From Rhizophagus irregularis (lineage: Eukaryota; Glomeromycota; Glomeromycetes; Glomerales; Glomeraceae), in contig NC_089460.1 of the NCBI RefSeq assembly GCF_026210795.1, positions 124,001 to 188,000 of the forward strand: 64,000 nt of DNA. Reading direction: 5' to 3'. Positions 1 through 12,375 of the stretch are shown piece after piece; position 1 is the stretch's first letter, and each line of letters opens with the position of its first letter. The position numbers were made by a program, and so were the translations under genes. Below the pieces are notes generated by a model. That model made no database searches. It worked only from the letters and a program-made list of their open reading frames with translations, and was not told the DNA's origin.

Positions 1-3000
1 CATCAAATTGTAAAAACTTTAGACTTTGAGAACGAGGGGAATATCGTTGGTGTAAAATGTAACGAGCGTGCGATTGTTATCAGCTTGAGCAATCCTGCAA
101 AGTTACATATAATATCACCTTTAACACTAGCTCCCTTGTTTCAATCAATGTTGCAAGATATCGCGCTTCACCCATCTACTAGAGCTCCAATTTTTACATT
201 GGGTTCCAGATTGTTAGCGTATGCAACAACGAGCCAACCGTCCGAACCTAATGGAAAAAAGGATAGTGATTTGGGCGATAGTGATGAAATAGTTGATGGT
301 TCTTCTGGCAAATATCAAATAGTTGCAAAAGAAGTTGCAAAAGAAGTAGTAAATGGTGTAAAGTTTCTGGGTAAGAAGCTTTTATTTAATATATTCTTTT
401 ATTTCAATTAGTTTTTAGCTAAATTTTATTTATTTTATCTTATTTATCTGAAAAGGTGATTATGGGTATCAAACACTTTCAGCTTATTTTGCAAACTCGT
501 CAAATTCACAAGCTATACCCCAAATAAAACAATCATCATCTATGCCAATTAATATACAAAATCATTCAGGAGGAATGAGTCCTGCTTCGCGTGGTTCTTT
601 TTCACCTTCACCTAGTCCATCAAATGGACATTATTATAATTCGAGGACTGGAAGTGTTGGCTGTGGTAGCGGTGATAGTGGTAATGGGTTCATGGCCGCG
701 GCCAACAACGGAATGGAAACTGAAAAAGATAGTGGAGCTATAGGAGCAGTATGTAATTGGTTTTGTCTAAATTAAACATATATAGTTTATTTAATTTTTA
801 TTTAATGTTCTTCTAGATTATTATTCGCGACCTTGGCGCTCCTTACGGTTCTAATAAAAAAGAACCATCAATTATAGCGCATTTTGCACCACATACACAT
901 CATGTTGGCCAATTATCATTTAATCCATCTGGTACTCTATTATTTTCAACTTCTGTTCAAGGTCACAAATTTCACGTTTTTGAAATTCTTGGTAAACGTC
1001 GCAGAGGTAGAAGTAATCATAAAGTTAAACATATGTATAAATTAGCACGAGGTTATACTTATGCTAGTGTAAGCGAAAGTGGTGTTGGGTGGAGTAGTGA
1101 TTCTAGATGGTGTGCTGTGGCGAGTGGTAAAGGAACAATCCATTTATTTGCAATAAATCCCTATGGAGGACCGACTCATATACTCTCCCATATATCGGGG
1201 TTGGTTAAAAATATGGATGAACCATATAGTTCGACTACACAATCTCCAGTCGTGCGAATTAAGTCACGAGCACCTTTACCAGCAGATCCTACTGAAGTAG
1301 CTGCTAATGGATTTTCACAAAATAATATTTACCCTATTAATCCTCATGAATATTACTCTTTTCCTCCTCCTGATTCAAATTCTTCTTTCACGACTACAAG
1401 TCCTTCACGTCGTCCTAACCCAATACATTACAATAACACTAATATGTATCCACATCATCTCAATGGACAACTACATCCATTTTCCTATAATATTCCTCCA
1501 AACTCTTTTCATCTTACAAGGAAACCTCCAGGAATATGCATTAAATTTCTTCCTTCATTATCCAATAATTCTAAAACTGGTTTAACAGCTGGTAATAATG
1601 GAATTTTATTTGCTGATTTAAATGCAAAAAGACAAACTAAAAGAAGTTCTTCACCATCCATTAATTATGAAGGTAATACATCCGCAAATTCTAGCAATAA
1701 AAATGGGCGAAGAAGAACTCAATCATGGTCTCAAAATTCTTTGTCAAGTGTTAAAAATACTAGCCGTCAGTATCTTGAAGTGGAAGACTTGGATTCCAAA
1801 CAAGAGGATATTGGATACCAGGATATATTAAGTTTTCATCCGACTGGTATTTTGACTTTACATAGAGTATGGATGGAAGGAATTGTGGTTGGGGAACAGG
1901 ATAGCTCTTCTCGTCAAGGGGGTAATCAAGAATTAAATAATCTAATTACAATGGCAGGTACACCATTGGCTGGTAGTGCAGCTGCTGTTGCCAATGTTGG
2001 TAGAGCACTAGTTGGTGGAGCAACAACTGTTGTAGGAGGAATTACAGGTGTCACGAGAAAAGAAGCTGGTTCTTTAGACATGGTTACGAATTATGATGAT
2101 GTTGCTGAATGGCAATTAGTACGTAGTAATAATTGGGCTGAGGTTAAAAATGTTTTTGAAACACCTAAACTGCTCACAGAAGGTGACATAATAGTTAAAA
2201 GGGATAGTAATAATAAATGGCTGGCAAATGCTGAAATTGCCACACATACCAGTTCTAGAACATCATTGCCCCCATCTTTATGGGCCAATCCTCAATTCAC
2301 CTTCCAAACATTTTTACCTGGTCATAAAGAAACTATTCGCAAAGGTGAAATACCACGTTCAAAGAAAATTGAAATACGAAGGGAGGTAATTGAACATGTC
2401 GAAGTTAATGGTAATACAGATACCTTGGGAGTAAATGGATGGGTAAATAATGGAAAAAGTAATTATGATATTTCTGAAAATCTATCAACTGCTATGCATA
2501 CTTCTCTTGATTTTTTACCATCTAGTCCAACATTAAGTGCTGTTAGTACAAAATCTAAAGATCGAATATCAAATGGTTTTAATGGACATGCATGTACAAT
2601 TCCGGGTGACATATGTAAGCAACTATAATTTTCTTTATTTAGTTATTACTATTATTATTTTATTATATTATTAATTTTATTATTTTAATCAGCAATTACA
2701 CCATTATCATTTGAGGATGCATATCATATTCAGATCTCCAACAATAACCCTGCTACAGCTCCTGCTGCTATCAATTCCACTCCTTATACAACAAAATCTT
2801 CTAAATTAAACAGTACTATGTCTCCAAATATTATAGCAAACAATAATATGATTATTTCACATCCACTATCATTTACAAGATCTACTTCTTCGTTATCATC
2901 TGTAAATACTTCCGAAACCACATTTAGTGATGAAGTTGATGTTCTAACTAAAGGAATTGAACATACAGAAGAGTTTACTAGCGAAGAAGGAAATTTCTTT

Positions 3001-3102
3001 TTTTCACCAGATGGTGATAATGAGGTTGAATTACCAAGTAATAGTATTATAGAATTGCGTAATGGTAAAAGTATTGAAGAACAATACATTGGATGGGTTT
3101 AA
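1..3102 (+). CDS. BCAS3: BCAS3/Atg18-type WD40 protein, 5' partial
   Basis: Four exons can be joined in one frame: <1..370, 456..748, 817..2614 and 2693..3102 (956 residues plus stop; the start lies upstream). Each intron is 68-85 bp with clear sites (GTAAGA, GTATGT, GTAAGC; AAAAG, TCTAG, ATCAG). The protein begins inside a WD40 propeller (IVKTLDFENEGNIVGVKC), has a Ser/Gly-rich loop in exon 2, then propeller blades with HHVGQLSFNPSGTLLF, SVQGHKFHVFEI, GVGWSSDSRWCAVAS and KGTIHLFAINPYGG. A later block, YQDILSFHPTGILTLHRVW, fits the BCAS3 C-terminal domain. The family binds phosphoinositides and acts in autophagosome or cytoskeleton contexts. Long Asn/Ser/Pro-rich linkers separate the domains. 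Nothing is disrupted, so this is probably a functional host gene. Family assignment is from memory of plant Atg18f/g/h and animal BCAS3 sequences. Confidence 0.85.
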
Positions 3103-3689
3103 TAAAATTGAACTTTTTTTTTTAAGTTGGTAAGATATGCAAATCATTTGTAAATTATAATTTTAATTATTATTATTAACGAACTTTGTGAAATTTATTT
3201 TTTTTTTCTGATTTATTTTATTTACAATTTAGATTTTGTAATTATATTTTAATTGTAATATATATATATATTATTCAATACTTATATATATATATATATA
3301 TTTTAAATAGGAAAAAAAATATATAAAAAATATAGTTTTTTAATTGTAAATACAAGTTCTATTATTTAATTCATTTTTTAAAATAAATAAAGTTTAAATT
3401 AGCATAATACTAGAAAATATATGGATCATTTTTATCACATGAACTATATACAGTTCCGGAAACTTTATATTGGTCTAAATTTTAAGAAATTTACTATTGT
3501 TTTTACTCATTTAAATTAAAATTTTACTAGTATTGTTACTCAATTTAGAAATCTTTCCTAATATTTATTATCCAAAATAAAAATAATCTACTATAATTAT
3601 AAGTAGTTTATTAGTAGAATGCAGTATATTATATAAATGCTTTTGTGAAAAAAATTAAAAAAATTCCCAAGAATCCTATTAAATATAAA
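3103..3689. other. 3' flank, AT-rich, no gene
   Basis: This is the 3' flank of the BCAS3-like gene. It has a TA microsatellite near 3257-3300 and AATAAA-type hexamers near 3383 that could serve as polyadenylation signals. I see no coding sequence. Confidence 0.5.
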
Positions 3690-3934
3690 TAAGGTTGCTG
3701 GAGAAACTAGGAGGTTTTGGCAAGTTGGTGAAATGCCAAAATGGTGAAACTTTGCTGAAACTATATGAAAGTCTTATTAAAAAGTTGGTGAAACTCTGGA
3801 TAAAAGTGAAACCTGACGAAACCTATTATAAATGCTGAAACTGCCAAAACCTTGCCAAAACTATAATAAAACTATAGTAAAATTTTGGAGAAACTAATCG
3901 TAGAATTTTGGAGAAGTTTAGGCAGGCAACCTTA
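3690..3934. mobile_element. hAT-type MITE (TAAGGTTGC family), 245 bp
   Basis: The element starts TAAGGTTGCTGG and ends GCAGGCAACCTTA, so the ends are inverted repeats. It is flanked by a perfect 8-bp direct repeat AATATAAA (3682-3689 and 3935-3942). An 8-bp duplication with TIRs of this type is the hAT signature. The interior is a run of short GAAACT/TTGGTGAAA motifs without coding capacity. It is related to the elements at 40000, 40921 and 54323, which share the same TIR and the gaaac/gtttc sub-repeats in opposite orientation. Confidence 0.88.
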
Positions 3935-3942
3935 AATATAAA

Positions 3943-5579
3943 TGACCAATTGAATTGGTACTGTTGAATTATTCAGAAATATATTTACTATCATCAGATA
4001 CAAAAGCCCTATAAAAAAAAATTTTTTAGGACTTTTAGTTTGCATTTTTTTTTTAACCACAACACATTTAATAATTTATTAGAATAACAATAATTCAGAT
4101 AGTAGTTTAGTTCAGTGGGTAAAACACATGTAAAATAATTTATTTTTAGGTAAAAAAAAAAATTTTTTCTTATAATAAAAAGAAATTAATAAAGAAAACA
4201 ATACCCCAAAAAACCTAAAATAGTTTCAGATTTAAGTAGACTTCACTAAAAGGTTTACATCTAGGTTGTAAAATCTACTCAAATATAGGAATATTAAATT
4301 ATCAGTAGACTGAAATACCTTCTGAACTTTATTTAGCTATTTCCTTAAATACTATTACTATTTCAAGTAGATTAAGTCTTATATGGGTGGATTTGATTCA
4401 TGGGATAAAATTGCTTTATTGCCTCATTGGTCCTTTTGCATAATACTAAACTGATCAGCAAACACAAGATTTCATATCAGGTGAGTTGTAGATCAATTGA
4501 AAAAATTATTTTTTTTTAACTTGCCAACGTTAAGAAAAAAATATTTTAAAAAAAAACTGTGTTTTAACCCATCTGACATAGTTACAACCCATCTGACTTA
4601 AGGTATGTCAGTTTGTGAGTTGTATGAATATTTAGTGCTGGAGTTTTTTTTTATTCTTTTGACTAGTTTTCTATTTCTTTTTTTTTTTCTTTTTACCTTT
4701 TAGATCTAAGTTTTTTAAATAATAATTATTGTTCTAAATTCTCCCTTTTTGCTTATATAGATTCATTTAAGAAGATTTATTGTAAAGATATTTTAAAAGT
4801 GAATTTTTGAAAAGATTTTGGGTGGTTATCTTTATACTTCACTATTTTTTGTCACAAGTGTTGAGCGTTCAAAATTTTTTTTCTTATTATACTTAAATTT
4901 AAAGTATTATAAATACTGTAATAGATTAAATTTATAATTTAAAAATCAATTTTTTAGTTTTAACTTGAAACTCGTATACTACTTGTGTACTTTTTAAAAT
5001 TAAAAAGAAGCAAAAGTAAAAAAACATTTTATTGGAGTGGCTTAGCGTTATCATATGATGTTACACTGGTCTACATAAATCTGGCCAAAATTATGTTAAT
5101 TCTGGCCAAAATTAAAATCGTATCAAAATTGATTTTTTTTAATCACACATCTTTATGGATATCGTGCAATGCATCCATAACTTTGCTGTGCTTGAATAAT
5201 GCAAAAATTCAGCATATTTAAGTGATGAAACAAATCTGCCAATATGTATAAATTGAGAATTCAGAAATCATTGAGTCAAAATCTCCAACCATCAGATAAT
5301 GATGAACACTATAGACTAAAAATAAATGCCATACTGAAAGTCTGTTTTTAACTTAACAGTATCCTTTATAAACTCTATATAGTATTATAAAACCAAAACT
5401 GCTAAAGAAACATAATGTATATAAATGATAAAAATAGAAAAGTAACAAAAAGAAAATAAAAATAAAATGGAATCTATATATGTTGTTAAAATACTCAAAC
5501 TTATTGTATTGAAAATACTAATTTACATAAAACATTTATTGCAAGTCTTTTTCTTTCTTAGAATATAAAAGTAATTAAA
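3943..5579. other. AT-rich intergenic, no gene seen
   Basis: No supportable gene. A weak tRNA A-box-like stretch (TTTAGTTCAGTGGGTAAAAC, around 4106-4125) has no B-box partner. The motif TTCTGGCCAAAATTA near 5098-5115 recurs at 12215, 21560 and 46460 (TTCTGGCCGGAATTA variants), so a short dispersed repeat is present. Confidence 0.4.
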
Positions 5580-5836
5580 AATGAGATTAAAATATACATG
5601 AAACTGAAATTGGTTAATTTTGACCTTTGAAATGGTCGAAATGGTCGAAATGATTTTGACTTGAGCCTCTCCAAAAGTTAAAATAGTCGAAATTACGTTA
5701 TAGTCATATGATTTTATAATAAACAATAATATTAAAATTCAAAGTTAACGAATTCTGCATCTAGTGATTCAATTTTTATGATCTTTACACGGTTGGATTC
5801 AGCTCATTGAGAGGATTCCAATGATATGTATTTCAT
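5580..5836. repeat. Dispersed repeat (inverted copy at 44.9-45.2 kb)
   Basis: The stretch holding GGATTCAGCTCATTGAGAGG is present in reverse complement at about 45070-45200 (GAATCCTCTCAATGAGCTGA), with long flanking similarity. The preceding GGTCGAAATGGTCGAAAT part matches 44940-45030 in direct orientation. It has no coding capacity and its class is unknown. Confidence 0.6.
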
Positions 5837-5837
5837 A

Positions 5838-6010
5838 CACTAGTCGAAAAAGGAATATTCGGCCTTAGTAAATTCGGCCTATATTCGACTAAAATTAAAA
5901 AATTCAATCCTTAATTAGCAATGATCTATGATTAGACATTGGTCGAATAACTAACCATGCTGATCGAATAGCCACGTCACATGTTACGCATATCAAAAGT
6001 TTAAAAAAGA
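5838..6010 (+). mobile_element. Possible CACTA-type terminus
   Basis: The sequence CACTAGTCGAAAAAGGAATA followed by TTCGGCC matches CACTAGTTGAAAAAGGACAA at 45267. Behind both lie short TTCGGCC/GGTCGAAT repeats typical of sub-terminal transposase-binding arrays. CACTA is the hallmark end of CMC transposons. I could not find the opposite end or a target duplication, so this may be a solo end. Confidence 0.4.
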
Positions 6011-6124
6011 ATCTTATGCATTCTTTTTTAAACTTTTATTCCTTTTTTTCCTTGTCCTTTGGCACTATAGGTGCAGAAAAAAACAAAAAAATTATTTTAT
6101 TTTATTTTTTTTAAATTTTAAATG

Positions 6125-6415
6125 TGGCCCTTTCCTTTTCGTAAGAATTAATTATGGAAATGCGGAAAAAGTAAAACGAAGGGAAAAGGGTAAAATGAAG
6201 GGAAAAGGGTAAGACCAAGGGAAAAGAGTAAGACGAAGGAAAAAGAGTAAAAAGAAGGGAAAGGGTAAGACGAAGAGGAAAGAGTAAAATGAAGGGAAAG
6301 AGTAAAATGAAGGGAAAGGGTAAGATGAAAGGAAAAGAGTAAAACGAAGGGAAAGGGTAAGACGAAGGAGAAAATGAAAGGAAAGGGTAAAACAAAAGGA
6401 GAAAATAAAAGTGAA
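6125..6415. repeat. Purine-rich tandem satellite
   Basis: Imperfect tandem units of GAAGGGAAAGGGTAARAC, 17-20 bp each, strongly purine-biased on the plus strand. An open frame of Pro/Phe/Leu on the minus strand is a by-product of the repeat. Confidence 0.8.
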
Positions 6416-6424
6416 TGGTGACGG

Positions 6425-6850
6425 AAAAAGGAGTATTTTTTTAAGATTTGTAAGTATTATATTACGAATCTTAAATTTTTTTTCTTTTTTATTATTATGG
6501 AACGGTTTACTAACCGTTCTTTTCTTTTTTTTATAGGTTCAGGTGAACTTTTGACAAATGAAAACCAAGATTCGTAAGTAAGTACAAATCTTGGTTTATT
6601 TATTTTTCTTTTTTTTAAAAAAAATATTACGAACGGTTACTAATAACCGTTCTTTTCCATTTTTTAGGTTTCGGGTGGGCTTCTGAAGAAGGAAAACCAA
6701 GAAACCAAGATTTGTAAGTAAGTACGAATCTTGGTTCTTTTTTTTTTTGTTTTTTTTTAATATATGAACGGTTTACTAACCATTCTTTTTTTTTTTATAG
6801 CTTGTTCGGGTGGGCTTTCGAAGAACAAAAACCCAACATATCGGCGGATT
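6425..6850 (+). repeat. Array A1 of intron-like units
   Basis: Three units. Each has a T-rich tract ending TATAG or TTTAG, then an exon-like block (6537-6573, 37 nt; 6668-6713, 46 nt; from 6801), then GTAAGTAAGT. The donor-like site sits in the loop of a hairpin (ACCAAGATTCGT ... ACAAATCTTGGT). A second hairpin (GAACGGTT ... AACCGTTC) precedes the T-tract. Blocks share GGGTGGGCTTCTGAAGAA. The array is closely related to 12376-12725 and to a reversed unit at 46613-46712. It lies just upstream of the C2H2 gene. Confidence 0.65.
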
Positions 6851-7194
6851 TGTCTATTCTGAAATTATAGGTTAAAATAAAGATTTTCCTGAACAGATCA
6901 TGCTCAGAATTGTACTGTAACACTAGTAAATCAGATGATAAGTTGTCATCTGATTAAATGACCAGCTGAAGTAAAAAATTTTTGTCGCGAACCAAAATTA
7001 TTAGACAAAACATAGTCGTGTAAAAACCCATTTCTCTTACAAAAAACCCATTTCTCATATTCCACCAAAATTTTTATCTTCCAGATTAACAAGTAGGTTT
7101 TTTTTTGAATATATATCAATAAAAAAGAAAGGACTCGTCAAAAAATTTTATATAATTTATTTTATTTGGGTTAATATTGAATTTTTCAGGTATA

Positions 7195-7840
7195 ATGGCT
7201 TATATATTACCTCTTACTCCAATTTCGCCCATAAGTTTTACCGAAGATATTTTACAATGCTCTGTATGTAAAAAGACATTTAAATCTAAGCGAGGTTTAA
7301 GTCAGCATAAAGCAATTATACGCCGATATAATTCTTCTCGCGTAGGCTTTTACAAGCTTCCAAAAAATTTTATAAATGAATTTAAAAAAACACTAGTTTT
7401 TTTAATTCATCGCCAACTTCCTTGTCATTTTACCAAAATTGGATTAAAGGCTGTCACTGTGGCCTGCACTGAAAGTCAGTTTTTTGCTACATTTGGTGGT
7501 AATATTCATCACTATTCTAACAAATCTCGTGTTTATAAGTGCATCTTTGGGGGCCAGATGCATCAAGTAAGCTAGCGCAGGTCTTTGGTGATACAAATTG
7601 GAGAACCAAATTCTATCATGGAAATAAAGTAACTTCGGTGGTGACCAATCTTGATGATATAGATACAGAAGAAGAAAATCCTCTTGATCGGAAGTGAAAA
7701 TTTAAAATTTATTCACAAAGGAACTCACGATATAAACGAGGACAAGTAATTATTGAATGGAAACCCTGACAAGAAAAGGATGTAAAGAGTAATAAATGTG
7801 AAGGTGGATTTTTACATATCCATTTCTGGATTACAAAAAA
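7195..7840 (+). pseudogene. C2H2-type zinc-finger protein, frameshifted
   Basis: The frame opens at ATG 7195, just after a TTTTTCAG acceptor-like site at 7182-7189. Residues 16-40 hold a finger start (CSVCKKTFKSKRGLSQH), but the fourth ligand is not evident (HKAIIRRY). The body (LPKNFINEFKKTLVFLIHRQ, then VYKCIFGG) matches my memory of a large, uncharacterised AM-fungal family. A one-base loss near 7548 shifts the frame: the continuation PDASSKLAQVFGDTNWRTKF is in another frame up to a TGA at about 7696. Similarity goes on (GQVIIEWKP, KCEGGFLHIHFWITKK) with more stops to about 7840. The function is unknown. It could act in DNA binding, but that is only inferred from the finger. Confidence 0.6.
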
Positions 7841-8235
7841 AAGAATAATAGATCATTAAGTAGATAAAATAAAAAAAAAGAAATGTAAAGAAATATATTT
7901 TTTTCCGGGTAAAAATAAAAGAAAAACTTTTTTTGCATGAGTAGATTCAATTATAGAGAAAGCCAATAAATTAGGTATCTCCTTTCACCAGATTGTGTTA
8001 CATCTTCAGTTGATCAATATTGAAAAGAAGGTTACAAATTTAAAATAATTAAATATAGAAAATTTAATAGAACAAATTATTTATATTTTTTTTTCCAGCT
8101 AATTTTTAGAAAGTACTTACATTACATGAATTTAGATTTATAAAATAAAAATGAACATATTAAAAAGACTTGGTTGCACAATCACCTAAATTAATGAGCT
8201 ACGGTTTTGAATATACTAAAAGGTTTCATTTGTGA

Positions 8236-8760
8236 AACAAAAGAATTTCCACCCATACATACTTGCACTCCCGCTTTTTATTAAAGTCTCAAAGTCCGGC
8301 TCATAAGCTCATTAAAACTACAAAAAAGTAAAGAAAGAAGAAATGTTAATATGTTTCTCAAATCAAATAAAAAACCTCCCCTCTTATACTTACTTTACTC
8401 ACTCCCGCCTTCTATTAAATTCTCAAGTCCAGTTCGTTAAAGCCAGCACTCCTACGAAAAGAAAGAAACGTTAATACGTTTCTCAAATCAAAACAATAAA
8501 ACCTCCCTCTTATACCTACTTACACTTCCGCTTTCCATTAAATTCTCAAGTCCAGTTCGTTAAAGCCGGCATTTCTACAAAAAAGAAAGAAGAAACATTA
8601 ATACATCTCTCAAATCAAATAAACAAAACCTCCCTCTTATACCTACTTACACTTCCGCCTGTCATTAAATGCTCAAGTCCCGTTCGTTAAAGCCAACATT
8701 CCTACAAAAAAGAAAGAAGAAATGTTAATACGTTTCTCAAATAAATAAATAAAAAATATA
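8236..8760. repeat. Tandem repeat, about 130 bp x 4
   Basis: Four consecutive diverged copies of a unit containing CCTCCCTCTTATACCTACTT, CATTAAATTCTCAAGTCC and GTTCGTTAAAGCC, ending in an A-rich AAGAAAGAAGAAA stretch. No coding frame is conserved between copies. Confidence 0.8.
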
Positions 8761-9425
8761 TACATGCATATACTCAATATACATACCCATTCTTCCGTTA
8801 TATGTTTAAAGCTGGTGTTCTTACAAAATAAAGTAAGTTTGTCATTGATTTTCTAAAGACTAGAAAATATATATTTTAAAGTTTTTTTTTTTAAAGAAAA
8901 AGTCTTCTTTTTTGAAACGAAAAAAAAAGAATTTTAAAAAATGAAAAAAAAATTTTTAAAACGAAAAAAAAAATGAAAAAAAAATTTTTAAAACGAAAAA
9001 AAAAAATGAAAAAAAAATTTTTTTAAAATAAAAAAAAAATTTTCAAAATAAAAAAAAATTTTAAACCGAAATTTAATATTTAAACCAAAAAAAATATTTA
9101 AACCAAAAAAAAAAAATTTTCTTTTTTTAGCAAAATCGGCTGTTTGTTTGTAAACAAAAAAGGTAATATCAAACAATATGCTTACTATTTAAAAAAAACT
9201 TAAATTATAAGTTGACGTTATAATACTAAAAATAGATTTATTTATATAGTTATAAAGTATAATCAACAATAATAGTACGGATATAAATAAATTTGAGTAT
9301 GACGATTCCGGTTGCTTTTAAAAAAAAAAAAAAAAATTTTTATTTATTTTTTTTTTATTTATTTTTTTTCATCTTATTACATTTAGTTTAATTTTTTTTT
9401 TTGAACAATACGCAAAATTATAATA
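8761..9425. repeat. A-rich low-complexity and AT-rich spacer
   Basis: From about 8870 to 9130 the sequence is built of long A-runs with interspersed CG, TTTTT and ATG (AACGAAAAAAAAAATG units). The rest is AT-rich spacer with a poly-A/poly-T stretch near 9320-9400. No gene seen. Confidence 0.6.
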
Positions 9426-11706
9426 ATGCCAAAAGAAAAAACTATAAAAAGAACCTGTAATAATATTTCCAAGGAAATTACCGAATATCCAAAAACAAAC
9501 GTTATATTGTACACTGACAGAAGACGAAGCTACCAATATGTAGTTAAAATGGAAGGTCTATATCCTCAGCCTTCAGTTTTGGCCTTTTCTCAAGGAAAAA
9601 ATAAATATAAAATTCCTGATTGTTATTGTGTGGAAACTACATGGGGTCGTGGTAATAACAAACGTACAGTAAAATGCTCTATCAATTATGTAAGAGATAA
9701 GCCGCATTTTAGGATTATGTATGGGTTGGATTTTTCAGAAGAGGTTTGTTCAAACATGTCTTCAACAGCAGCAGCAAATGCCGTTGTAAGAGTGAGTATT
9801 ATTAAAATATTTTTTAATTAAATTTTAAATATTATAAATTATTTATTTATTTTTTTTTTTAGAAGCTTTTTCCTAACAATGAGAAGACATTAATATCAGG
9901 CATACATCTTTTTGGAATTCACCTGAAAACATTAAAACAAGTGAGAGAAAAAAAAAAGAGAATATTAATCAATCGAAACCATTAAAACCACTTGATCTTT
10001 GTAGTAAGTCAATGGTATATAAAAGGCAACGAAATTTTGGAGATCAATTAAAAGAACAAGTCCAAATTAAAGGAGTTAAAATTTATGGTGAAGATCAAGT
10101 CACTCTTAAGCGAATTTTGTATAATGTTAATCACACCGACTTTCAAATCAATTATGGTTTAAAAGATAATGAAGAAAAAGAAAAAAAGCTTACATCAATA
10201 GTACAAATAATTGACCAAAATTATATTCCTCGTGAAGGCTACCGGGCTTTGACTGCAATAGAACCTGATTTAGAACGTGAATGGATAGTATCAGATCGAT
10301 GACATAAAATTACAAGAATTATGGATCAAAAAATTATGATCAGCATTATTAATATTCCCATTGTTCCAACTTTAAATGAATTAGATTTTGATGAAAGTTC
10401 AAACATTTTAAATTCAGAAATAACTGAAATAAATAATATTTCAAATGGTGGGCATCGTAGTGCAAAAGATATTTTGAAATATATTATACCAGCTCTAGCT
10501 CTTAATGGAGTATTGGACGTAAATGATCCAATAATTCATTTGAGAATATCAGGAGATGGGCGCAACGTAGGAAGAAGACTTAAACAAGTGATGATCACCA
10601 TGACAATTTTGAACGATATTCAAAATATTCATAAACCTGACTACCATTATACCACAGTTCTTTTTCCTGGTATAGAAAATTATGAGCTTTTAGAAATTAT
10701 GATGATGCCCTTTATCCAAGAATTAGATGATCTTAAAAATTATGGCCTAAAAATTGATGAAATTGTTTGGAAATTTGAACTATATTTTAGTTCAGATTGG
10801 AAATTCCTATCAATTTGCCTTGGATTTAATGCAGCAAATTCAAATTTTTTTTGTCCTTGGTGTCAAATATCCAAACATGGCCAAAATAATAACCAAACAA
10901 ATTGGAAAATAAGCAAGGAGATTGAAAAAATTAATGAATACCCAGGTCATAACAAAAGGCCTCTTTTTTACATGATTTCTTTAAATAACTGGGTTCCAGA
11001 TGAGCTCCACATCATGCTTCGTATTTGGGATCGTCTTTGGAGTTTGGTCATTTCAGAATTGAAAGAATCCAATCAATTTGATGATGTATGTCGTAAAGAA
11101 ATTATGCAGGAAATGAGCCGAATCAGTGTAAATTTCCAATTTTGGAAGGAACATGGAGCTGATGCATGGAATCACACGTCATTAATGGGTGATGACAAAT
11201 TAAAAGTTTTAAAAAATTTTAATTTAGGTCGAATTTTACCACCTACAAGAGCTAAAAAAATTCGTGAATTATGGAATAGGTTTAACCAAATTTATTTCAA
11301 TCTTAAAACAAAAGATTACGATGTACAACAATTCCAATTTGAAGTTGAAGATTGGCTAGAATTGTTCTTAACTCCAGATAGAATTATTCCCAACTCAAAT
11401 CGTATTGAAAAAGGATTGTATAGTCCAAGTTCAATTACGCCATATATTCATGTTCTTGTTTGCCACATATCTGAGTTCATGGAAATACATCAGAAATGGG
11501 GAATGAAAGCGTTCTCATGTGCACCTGTTGAGAAAAAGAACCATCAACAGGTCACTCATTTTTTTCGACAAACTCTTAAAGGTGGTGGTAGTAAACACAA
11601 ATTGGTAATAAGAGACATTCTTGAATATGAAAATAGGTCTCTTTTTTACCTATTTAATGATAACACAATTTCTTCAAAACCAAAGAAACTTCATATTGAA
11701 GATTGA
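9426..11706 (+). pseudogene. Transposase-like gene with CMC-type motif order, broken
   Basis: Exons 9426..9791 and 9863..11706 are joined by a 71-bp intron (GTGAGT...TTTTAG). Two lesions break it. Between about 9913 and 9920 a one-base indel shifts the frame (before: LISGIHLFG; after: NSPENIKTSE). A TGA at 10300-10302 sits in frame between SDR and HKITRIMDQK. The long C-terminal part has, in order, an acidic ISGDGRNVGRRLK, then FSSDWKFLSICLGF, a CPWC pair, DELHIMLRIWDRLW and VEKKNHQQVTHFF. In Tnp2 transposases the order is the same: Asp, SDVPxxRK, CxxC, DxMHxLFLG and FERxNG. I infer an RNase-H-fold DDE transposase with a zinc-binding insertion. The exact family is unknown to me. The N-terminal 190 residues have no recognised domain. 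Confidence 0.6.
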
Positions 11707-12375
11707 AAAATAATTTTGGTTTTATTAATTTAGTGAGAAGTCAATTTTATATTTTGTTTAAATGAAACATTATTAAATATTTTAATCATTTATTTTAATA
11801 TAACTTTAATGCATTCAATTTTTTTAATTATTATACCAAAGTGTAACAAAAGACTGTAATCCTATGTAAAGTGATATGTTATTGATTAAAATATCAAGAA
11901 TCGGATAATGGGACGTTGATCCAATCAAATTGTGCACGTTATGCACTTTAGACTGTGTAACAGTTTCTGTTTCCCATTAGAAAAAAAAATAAGGTATAAA
12001 ATTATGATACGATGACAATATTAAGATTTAATAAAATTAAAAAATTCGTTAAAATTAATTTTTAAAAAATTTATTAGCAATGTTCACTATGCTAATAATA
12101 ACTTGTTAGGTTTGAACATATAAAAAAAATTACATAATTTATCAATAAACTAAAGATTCATTAACTAAATAAAATAATAAAAAAGTTTTTTTAATTGTAT
12201 TGAAATGCAATGTTAATTCTGGCCGGAATTAACATTATTTTAGCCAAAACTTAATTTATAATAATGACAATAATTTTACTTAAATTTTTTGTTTCGAATT
12301 AATACCCTAACTTTACTGCATCTTATGTAACACTTTTTGCCAAAAATAACTTAAAAATTAAATATATCGGGATAA
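11707..12375. other. AT-rich intergenic
   Basis: No gene seen. It holds one copy of the dispersed TTCTGGCCGGAATTA motif near 12216-12230. Confidence 0.4.

Noticed and set aside
4094-4135. tRNA-like A-box (TTTAGTTCAGTGGGTAAAAC)
   Set aside because: No B-box, no acceptor stem and no anticodon arm follow. Chance or a very old SINE.
6111-6395. Pro/Phe/Leu-rich minus-strand frame
   Set aside because: Artefact of the purine satellite.
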